Shown here piece after piece: positions 1-4,277 of a DNA stretch of 5,938 bases. Each line of letters begins with the position of its first letter. The first letter of the stretch is position 1. The notes beneath the pieces were generated by a model, which saw only the letters and a list, made by a program, of their open reading frames with translations, had not been told where the DNA came from and made no database searches. The position numbers and the translations under genes were made by a program. The DNA comes from UBA10649 sp964597445. Lineage in GTDB: Bacteria > Actinomycetota > Actinomycetes > S36-B12. The stretch spans positions 1 through 5,938 of the forward strand of contig CAZQXO010000078.1 of the NCBI GenBank assembly GCA_964597445.1. The letters run 5' to 3'.

Positions 1-1
1 C

Positions 2-67
2 TACCTCGACGGCCCCGAGGTGCCTCTGCCACGCACGACCGTCACCTGGCCCTGCGCCCTCGACTAG
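2..67 (+). CDS. C-terminal end of an unidentified protein (partial)
   Basis: An open frame enters from the left edge and runs 21 codons to a TAG at 65-67, ending in the residues TVTWPCALD. Nearly all codons end in G or C (only CCT and CCA do not), which matches the real genes in this window and argues for coding. The remainder lies outside, so no family can be assigned. The gene converges on the FUSC-type membrane protein gene, leaving 28 bp between the two stops. It could still be a chance open frame, because it is so short. Confidence 0.45.
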   Translation, partial: YLDGPEVPLPRTTVTWPCALD

Positions 68-71
68 TCAC

Positions 72-91
72 CGCCACTTCCTCGGGTGGCG
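72..91. terminator. Possible bidirectional terminator hairpin between convergent genes
   Basis: CGCCAC (72-77) pairs perfectly with GTGGCG (86-91) around an 8-nt loop, in the 28-bp gap between the plus-strand stop at 67 and the minus-strand stop at 96. The position is right for a shared terminator. There is no T-run on either side, so this is not a classical intrinsic terminator. The assignment is inferred from position and pairing only. Confidence 0.35.
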
Positions 92-95
92 TCGC

Positions 96-1199
96 CTACG
101 CCGGAGTCAGTTCGGACTCGTGGCCAGCGACCAGGTCACGGGCCTCCGGATCGGCGTCCGAGGCATGCCCGTGACGCTGGGCCCAGTTCGCGTAGCCGAT
201 CGCGACGGCCGAGGCGATGAGCACGAGTATCCCGCCGATGAGGTTGTCAATGGCTCGCTGCTCGCCGAGTTGACCCACCTGCGCGAGCGTCGTGGCATTC
301 AGGGCGGCCGTCGCCGGCATCATGAAGACGTAATAGATCCAGCCATACCTGCCGAATCGCGCGATGAGGGCGATGACGATGAAGAGCAGGCCGAAGAGGT
401 AGATGACGGCCAGCGAGTCGATCTGCGGCAGGAGCAGCAGGAGGAACACCGAGCCGATGAGCGTCCCGAGAATGCGCAGGATCGTGGGCCGCAGCGTCTG
501 GGCGTCGCCGATCGGCGAAAGGATGAAGATGGCCGCGATGAGGAAGGCACCGCCGTACCACTTGGGATTGGACAGCACCGCATAGGTCGAAACGGTGACG
601 AGCACGGTGATGATGACCGAGTAGGGAACGGCATCCCTGCGTGAGTAGGGCTTCAGCTCCGGCGCTGGGCGCTTGCGCATGAGGAACGGCACCACGAGAG
701 CAGGGAAGAGACCGCCCACGAAGAAGATGAGGGACATCCACAGCAGGTAGGTCTCGTCGAGTCGATCGACGGCCGTCTGACCAGCCCATGGAGGCGGATT
801 GATGAGCGCCCAGGAGATCATGACCGGGACGAGCATGGCCGACTTGTGCAGGCCGAATCGCGCCAGGCGCCCGACCTCGATAGCGAGGATGGCCATGAGG
901 GCAGCGCCCGACACCGGCGAGGCGCCCGCCACGATGCTCAGCGGGGCAAGCAGGCCCATGACGATGGCGATGATCACCGCAAAACGACGGCCGGCGCTCG
1001 CCGCGGCAGCCATACCGGCAATGGCAGGAATCGAAGCCCAGGTGGCCGCGGCCTGCACCTGGCCGGTGGCCGCATAGGTGACCGCAAGCATGATCAGGGC
1101 CGGGACCACAGTGATCACGACAATGATGAGCGCGAGGATCAGCCGCTTCTTCATGGGCATGACCGGGTGGGCCGAAGTCGACGACATGGCCTTCACCAT
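96..1199 (-). CDS. FUSC-family integral membrane protein (fusaric acid resistance / aromatic acid exporter-like)
   Basis: The 367-residue protein is dominated by hydrophobic segments. About 11-12 membrane helices can be drawn, for example at residues 19-42, 72-92, 119-136, 151-174, 191-210, 240-258, 262-281 and 318-339, with a charged cytoplasmic tail after 340. The C-terminal half (about 191-338) resembles the FUSC_2 domain: NPKWYGGAFL at 211, then RPTILRILGTLIGS at 238 and EQRAIDNLIGG at 313, the Arg/Asp/Gly-rich helix ends typical of this family. Members are related to proteins exporting aromatic acids such as fusaric or p-hydroxybenzoic acid, but the substrate here cannot be read. The start overlaps the end of the upstream patatin-like gene (ATGGTGA), suggesting translational coupling. 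The ATG at 1199 and the adjacent GTG at 1196 are both possible, and ATGs at residues 5, 14 and 16 cannot be excluded. No clear Shine-Dalgarno precedes it. Confidence 0.85.
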   Translation of the reverse strand: MVKAMSSTSAHPVMPMKKRLILALIIVVITVVPALIMLAVTYAATGQVQAAATWASIPAIAGMAAAASAGRRFAVIIAIVMGLLAPLSIVAGASPVSGAALMAILAIEVGRLARFGLHKSAMLVPVMISWALINPPPWAGQTAVDRLDETYLLWMSLIFFVGGLFPALVVPFLMRKRPAPELKPYSRRDAVPYSVIITVLVTVSTYAVLSNPKWYGGAFLIAAIFILSPIGDAQTLRPTILRILGTLIGSVFLLLLLPQIDSLAVIYLFGLLFIVIALIARFGRYGWIYYVFMMPATAALNATTLAQVGQLGEQRAIDNLIGGILVLIASAVAIGYANWAQRHGHASDADPEARDLVAGHESELTPA

Positions 1200-2119
1200 A
1201 GAGCGGCGAGCGTCGAGGCGTCGGCCTTGCCGCGTGCGGTTCCATCGACAATCGCCGGAGAGATAGTGGCGGCATCCATGAAGTCTGTCGCCGGGTCGGG
1301 ATTGGCGATGGCCACGTGGACGGTGCTTCCCTTGGACCTCAGGAACGCCGCCTCCCGCTCAGCGGTGCCCGGGTTGACTCGCTCCGCGATGCCGAACGAC
1401 GGGTTGACGTGCTGCGGCGGATGCGCCTTGAAGTCGAACATCGCGACGATGAGGACCGTCTTCGCACCCTCGAGCATCTGCGCGTGAGTGCTTGAGGTGC
1501 TGACCCCGCCATCCATACACAGGCGATCGCCCAGCCACGTCGGCCCATTGACACCGGGGAGGGAGGAACTCGCCGCGCACGCCTCAGCGATCGTCACGCC
1601 GGATTCGCTGCTCGCGACGAGCGACTCGCCCGTGTAGCAGTCGGTCGACGTGGTGTAGTGCCCTGCAGGCCAGCCGGCCAGTCCGAGGATCCCCTGCACC
1701 GAGGCGATGTACTTGTCATCGGGAGCGTTGCGCGCAGCCATCGCAGCGCGCCCGATCTGCTGCAGCGTCTCCGGCGTGATCTGGTCGGTCTGCCCCATCA
1801 CCGTGCGTGCGCGCGCCTGCGACGGCGCACCCTCGCTGATGTTGAGTTCCCTATCGGCCACAGCCGGGTTGCCGCCCAACTGCTGAAGAACCCCGGTGAA
1901 TTGCGAGAGCCGCCCTCCCTTGATGGCCGCCCCCACCATTGATCCTGCACTCGTGCCGATTGTCACATCGGCTTTCGCGAGGTCGACGCCGGACTGGAGC
2001 AGGCCGTTGGCGTAGCCCACCATCCACGCGAGAAACCACTCGCCGCCACCGCCCAGGGCAACCGCTCGAGCCGCCCCAGCTCCGATCGGCCCCTGCTCCG
2101 CCATCGTCGCGACCGGCAT
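1193..2119 (-). CDS. Patatin-like phospholipase family protein
   Basis: This 308-residue predicted serine acyl hydrolase has the three patatin hallmarks in order. A glycine-rich oxyanion loop GGGG lies at residues 23-26. The nucleophile elbow GTSAG (residues 55-59, GxSxG) has Ser57 as the catalytic serine. The DGG motif at 203-205 supplies Asp203 as dyad partner, and the segment AASSSLPGV (182-190) before it is also typical. The family cleaves acyl esters of phospholipids or neutral lipids, so the substrate here is open. No signal peptide or membrane segment is seen, so it is probably cytoplasmic. The ATG at 2119 is chosen because AGGAGG lies 5 nt upstream; the ATG at residue 6 lacks such a site. 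It overlaps the FUSC gene by 7 bp and lies 53 bp downstream of tRNA-Thr, so the two protein genes probably form one operon. Confidence 0.92.
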   Translation of the reverse strand: MPVATMAEQGPIGAGAARAVALGGGGEWFLAWMVGYANGLLQSGVDLAKADVTIGTSAGSMVGAAIKGGRLSQFTGVLQQLGGNPAVADRELNISEGAPSQARARTVMGQTDQITPETLQQIGRAAMAARNAPDDKYIASVQGILGLAGWPAGHYTTSTDCYTGESLVASSESGVTIAEACAASSSLPGVNGPTWLGDRLCMDGGVSTSSTHAQMLEGAKTVLIVAMFDFKAHPPQHVNPSFGIAERVNPGTAEREAAFLRSKGSTVHVAIANPDPATDFMDAATISPAIVDGTARGKADASTLAALW

Positions 2120-2124
2120 TCTGA

Positions 2125-2130
2125 CCTCCT
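2125..2130 (-). promoter_or_regulatory. Strong Shine-Dalgarno of the patatin-like gene
   Basis: On the minus strand, AGGAGG is followed by TCAGA and then the ATG at 2119, a 5-nt spacing. It fixes the start at that ATG rather than the ATG five codons later. Confidence 0.8.
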
Positions 2131-2172
2131 GGGTTCACGCGGGCGGATCGCGATCTGGCAATCCCGTCTGAG

Positions 2173-2244
2173 AGCCCCCGGTCAGGATTGAACTGACGAC
2201 CTACCGCTTACAAGGCGGTTGCTCTACCACTGAGCTACGGAGGC
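2173..2244 (-). tRNA. tRNA-Thr (anticodon UGU)
   Basis: A full 72-nt cloverleaf can be drawn. The acceptor stem pairs GCCTCCG (2244-2238) with CGGGGGC (2180-2174), with one T-G wobble, and T at 2173 is the discriminator. The D arm is GCTC-AGTGGTA-GAGC. The anticodon arm is ACCGC-CTTGTAA-GCGGT, and the loop places TGT at 34-36 (2212-2210), reading the Thr codon ACA. A 5-nt variable loop and the T arm GTCAG-TTCAATC-CTGAC complete it. The 3' CCA is not encoded (CTC follows), so it would be added by nucleotidyltransferase, as is common in actinobacteria. The gene is divergent from the LacI gene and lies just upstream of the patatin-FUSC pair. Confidence 0.97.
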
Positions 2245-2337
2245 GGGCCGCCCCATCCTGCCATGGGCCGTAGGGTCACCCCGCACCTGTTTCATGAATG
2301 ATGCGCGGACCTTTGCCTGAAACGCCAGAATGTCTCG
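2245..2337. promoter_or_regulatory. Divergent intergenic region with candidate operator between tRNA-Thr and LacI gene
   Basis: This 93-bp spacer must hold the promoters of both the tRNA (minus strand) and the LacI regulator (plus strand). It contains a split inverted repeat, GTTTCA (2289-2294) and TGAAAC (2318-2323), and an 8-bp perfect palindrome TTCATGAA (2291-2298) overlapping the left arm. CAGAAT at 2326-2331 resembles a -10 box placed about 7 nt before the LacI GTG. No convincing -35 box is visible for either direction. LacI-family regulators often bind their own promoter, so an autoregulatory operator here is plausible but inferred. Confidence 0.4.
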
Positions 2338-3348
2338 GTGGGCATCACCATCAGGGACGTCGCCGACGCCGCTGGAGTCTCCCCCGCCACCGTCTCCCGG
2401 GCCCTGCGGGGCATGCCCAACGTCAACGCGGAGACCCGCGCGCGCATCAAGGCTGCCGCATCCCGCCTGGACTACGTCGCCTCGCCGAGCGCCTCGCGAC
2501 TCGCCTCAGGTCGCACCGGCTCGATCGCGGTCATCACCCCCTTCATCTCTCGCTGGTACTTCTCCACGGTCCTCTCGGGCGTCGAGGCCGTCCTGCAAGA
2601 CGCGGGCATGGACCTCCTCCTGCTGCGCGTCGATCCCGGGGGCCGGGCGCGCGATCTGCCGTCCGCCGCTCAGCGGTTGCGCCGCCGTGTCGATGGCGCC
2701 TTGATCGTTGCCATGCCTCCCACGGGCCCGCAGGTCCGAGAGGTCCTCGACCTCGGGATACCCACCTCCCTGGTCGGCGTGACGACGAAAGGCGTCCCCG
2801 GCGTCGCCATCGATGACTCGCATGCCGCACGACAGGCCACACAGCACCTCATCAATCTCGGCCATGAGCGCATCGGCCTCATCGGCGGCTCATCCGTGGA
2901 GGCACACTTCACCGCAGAATCTGACCGCGAGAGCGGCTACCGCCAGGTCCTCGCTGAGCAAGGCATCGGCATAGACCCCTCCCTCGTCTCGCACGGGTAC
3001 TTCACCATTTCGGGCGGAGAGAGCGCCATGACCAACCTGCTCACTCAGCCGCGACCGCCCACCGCGGTCTTCGCCATGAGCGACGAGATGGCCTTCGGTG
3101 CCTTACGATCCCTCAGCCAGCATGGCCTCGAGGCTGGGCGCGATGTCTCCATCGTGGGGATCGACGGGCACGACATCAGCGAGCACCTCGACCTCACCAC
3201 GGTCGCCCAGCCCGTCACGGCTCTCGGGCGGATAGCCGCAGAGTCCTTGCTTGCTCAGATCCAGGCCGGCATGCGCGAGCCCATGCCGGGGATCGTGCGC
3301 GTCCCGACCCAACTGCACGTGCGCGGATCGACCGGCCCATGCGGCTAG
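2338..3348 (+). CDS. LacI-family transcriptional regulator
   Basis: The 336-residue length is typical of the LacI/GalR family. An N-terminal helix-turn-helix occupies residues 3-25 (TIRDVADAAGVSPATVSRAL). The hinge helix SASRLASG (51-58) has Leu55 at the position that intercalates in the operator. The periplasmic-binding-protein-like effector core runs from 62 to about 330, with FAMSDEMAFGAL (245-256) and VSIVGIDGHD (270-279), both standard in the family. It should act as a dimer in the cytoplasm, binding a palindromic operator and a small ligand, commonly a sugar; the ligand cannot be deduced. Start: GTG at 2338 gives the canonical N-terminus MGITIRDVA, and an in-frame stop lies at 2299-2301. 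No Shine-Dalgarno precedes it, so it may be leaderless. The cupin gene follows after 32 bp. No transporter or sugar enzyme is nearby to name the regulon. Confidence 0.95.
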   Translation: MGITIRDVADAAGVSPATVSRALRGMPNVNAETRARIKAAASRLDYVASPSASRLASGRTGSIAVITPFISRWYFSTVLSGVEAVLQDAGMDLLLLRVDPGGRARDLPSAAQRLRRRVDGALIVAMPPTGPQVREVLDLGIPTSLVGVTTKGVPGVAIDDSHAARQATQHLINLGHERIGLIGGSSVEAHFTAESDRESGYRQVLAEQGIGIDPSLVSHGYFTISGGESAMTNLLTQPRPPTAVFAMSDEMAFGALRSLSQHGLEAGRDVSIVGIDGHDISEHLDLTTVAQPVTALGRIAAESLLAQIQAGMREPMPGIVRVPTQLHVRGSTGPCG

Positions 3349-3380
3349 GCTGAGACTCACGCTGCGACAGGAGCATCGAC

Positions 3381-3734
3381 ATGACCCACCCCGCCGTTGT
3401 CTCATCGACCTGGCAGTCCCTGCACGACCGACTCGAGGACTGGGGCCTCAAGCCCGGGGCGGATTCCGGCAACCCCATGACGCGCGGCTGCATCCTGAAG
3501 ACCTGGGGCAGTGTCGAGACGGGCCTGTGGGAGTGCACGCCCGGGGGCTGGACCGTGGTGGACCGCCCGGACGAGGAGTCGGTCATCATCCTGGCCGGAC
3601 GCGCCCGCGTCACGGATGCCGACGGCACGGTCACCGAGATCTCCGAGGGCAGCACCGTCGTCTTCCCCCAGGGCTGGCATGGCCGCTGGGATGTGGAGGA
3701 GACGATCGTCAAGTACTACGTCTCCATCCGATAG
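3381..3734 (+). CDS. Small single-domain cupin (Cupin_3 / DUF861-like)
   Basis: This 117-residue cytoplasmic protein has one small beta-barrel domain at about residues 45-113. The segment TGLWECTPGGWTV (47-59) is followed by DEESVIILAGRARVTDADG (64-82) and the hairpin EGSTVVFPQGWHGRWDVEE (89-107). This order fits the Cupin_3 family, related to (S)-ureidoglycine aminohydrolase and EutQ-like cupins. The classical cupin metal-binding histidines are mostly absent: motif 1 carries Asp-Glu-Glu, and only His100 remains near motif 2. A specific enzymatic activity therefore cannot be claimed. The ATG at 3381 is supported by CAGGAG (3368-3373) with 7-nt spacing. It lies 32 bp downstream of the LacI gene on the same strand and is probably co-transcribed. 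Its stop is 5 bp from the stop of the convergent acidic-protein gene. Confidence 0.88.
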   Translation: MTHPAVVSSTWQSLHDRLEDWGLKPGADSGNPMTRGCILKTWGSVETGLWECTPGGWTVVDRPDEESVIILAGRARVTDADGTVTEISEGSTVVFPQGWHGRWDVEETIVKYYVSIR

Positions 3735-3747
3735 GGCGACTAGCCCT
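3733..3747. terminator. Hairpin spanning two convergent stop codons
   Basis: AGGGC (3733-3737) pairs with GCCCT (3743-3747) around the loop GACTA. It includes the last two bases of the cupin TAG and lies across the TAG of the acidic-protein gene (3740-3742). The short stem, with no T-run, makes it a weak terminator candidate, but it is the only structure available between these tail-to-tail genes. Confidence 0.3.
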
Positions 3748-3991
3748 CGACGATGATCTCGCCGGCCTCGGCGACGAGGTTGCCGTCTGCGTCATAGACG
3801 TCAACGACGTCCTCCTCGACCACGAGGTTGCCGTCGGCATCGAAGACATCGATGGTCTCCTCGACGATTGATCCGTCCTCGCTCGTCACGACCATGACGT
3901 CGTCGACGACCGTGCCGATCACATTGCCGTTGTCATCGACGAGCTCGGTGATCTCGATCGACTCGCCTACCTCGATGTCGTCGTCAGCCAT
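3740..3991 (-). CDS. Small, extremely acidic repeat protein of unknown function
   Basis: I do not recognise a named family. The 83-residue product contains 27 Asp/Glu (15 D, 12 E), no Lys, Arg or His, and no Cys, Trp or Pro, so its net charge is about -27. It contains four related repeats, each with an acidic turn followed by glycine and a beta-prone stretch: VDDNGNVIG (18), TSEDGSIVE (36), FDADGNLVV (50) and YDADGNLVA (66). The glycines are 14-18 residues apart. The last two repeats are also near-identical in DNA, with a 14-bp match at 3774-3787 and 3822-3835, 48 bp apart. No signal peptide or membrane helix is seen. The ATG at 3991 is chosen over an upstream in-frame ATG at 4168 because AAGGAAGGAAG lies just before it, and the upstream extension is Pro/Arg-rich, unlike the rest, and overlaps the FdsD-like gene. 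It is 74 bp behind the FDH genes on the same strand. Confidence 0.8.
   Translation of the reverse strand: MADDDIEVGESIEITELVDDNGNVIGTVVDDVMVVTSEDGSIVEETIDVFDADGNLVVEEDVVDVYDADGNLVAEAGEIIVEG
3774..3835. repeat. Internal direct repeat in the acidic-protein gene
   Basis: The 14-mer ACGAGGTTGCCGTC occurs at 3774-3787 and again at 3822-3835, exactly 48 bp apart. The following bases remain similar, with mainly third-position changes. The period equals 16 codons and corresponds to the last two DADGNLV protein repeats, so it reflects a duplicated repeat unit within the gene. Confidence 0.75.
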
Positions 3992-3995
3992 GGCA

Positions 3996-4006
3996 CTTCC
4001 TTCCTT
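3996..4006 (-). promoter_or_regulatory. Purine-rich ribosome binding site of the acidic-protein gene
   Basis: AAGGAAGGAAG on the minus strand provides GGAAGG 7 nt before the ATG at 3991. It decides the 83-residue start in favour of the longer in-frame reading. Confidence 0.7.
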
Positions 4007-4007
4007 A

Positions 4008-4034
4008 GGGGTGGTCCCCCATCCAAGTGGATGG
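4008..4034 (-). other. Two adjoining hairpins upstream of the acidic-protein gene
   Basis: CCATCC (4019-4024) and GGATGG (4029-4034) form a 6-bp stem with a 4-nt loop. GGGG (4008-4011) and CCCC (4016-4019) can form a second, 4-bp stem directly before the ribosome binding site. They share base 4019. No T-run follows, so a terminator is doubtful; a processing or stability element between fdsD and the acidic gene is an inference. Confidence 0.3.
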
Positions 4035-4065
4035 AGGACGCGTGGGCGGGGAGTTTCTCCAGGAT

Positions 4066-4275
4066 TCATCCGCCGAGGCGAGACAGAGCCGCGGTGACGC
4101 GCGGGTCCAGGGCACCTGGATGGGCACTGTCGAACTCCGTCAGTTCGGTGATCATCGCCGGGGTCCAAAAGGAGTGCAGATGGTCGGTGATGCGCGCAGC
4201 CGCCTGCTCATCGGTGAGACCGACGCAGTTTGCGGCGATCTGACCGGACATCCGGGTCAAGGTCTCGATGCGCAC
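4066..4275 (-). CDS. fdsD: Formate dehydrogenase delta subunit (FdsD-like)
   Basis: This 69-residue protein matches the FdsD pattern in order: an N-terminal helix LTRMSGQIAAN (6-16), then ITDHLHSFWTPAMITEL (29-45) with the characteristic His-Leu-x-x-Phe-Trp-x-Pro-x-Met core, and LDPRVTAALSRL (56-67) at the end. In FdsGBACD-type soluble formate dehydrogenases this small subunit accompanies the molybdenum alpha subunit and has been linked to its assembly or stability. Start: the GTG at 4275 begins 2 bp after the TAG of the alpha-subunit gene (4278-4280), which suggests translational coupling. No Shine-Dalgarno is evident, and the ATG at 4251 would cut into the conserved first helix. It directly follows the alpha gene, whereas classical fds operons usually place fdsC between A and D. 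Confidence 0.85.
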   Translation of the reverse strand: MRIETLTRMSGQIAANCVGLTDEQAAARITDHLHSFWTPAMITELTEFDSAHPGALDPRVTAALSRLGG

Positions 4276-4277
4276 GG

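Noticed and set aside
247..1275. A 342-codon minus-strand frame overlapping the FUSC and patatin-like genes
   Set aside because: It is the alternate-frame shadow of those genes: His/Arg/Pro-rich low-complexity translation, with no domain.
2173..2244. tRNA gene as an attachment site of an integrated element
   Set aside because: No integrase gene or direct repeat of the tRNA 3' end is visible in the window.
2298..2816. Plus-strand alternate frames of 172 and 124 codons at the start of the LacI gene
   Set aside because: Arg/Pro/Ser-rich shadow translations; the LacI frame has full-length family conservation.
3992..4168. N-terminal extension of the acidic protein to an ATG at 4168 (142 residues)
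   Set aside because: The extension is Pro/Arg-rich, overlaps the FdsD-like gene, and skips the good ribosome binding site just before 3991.
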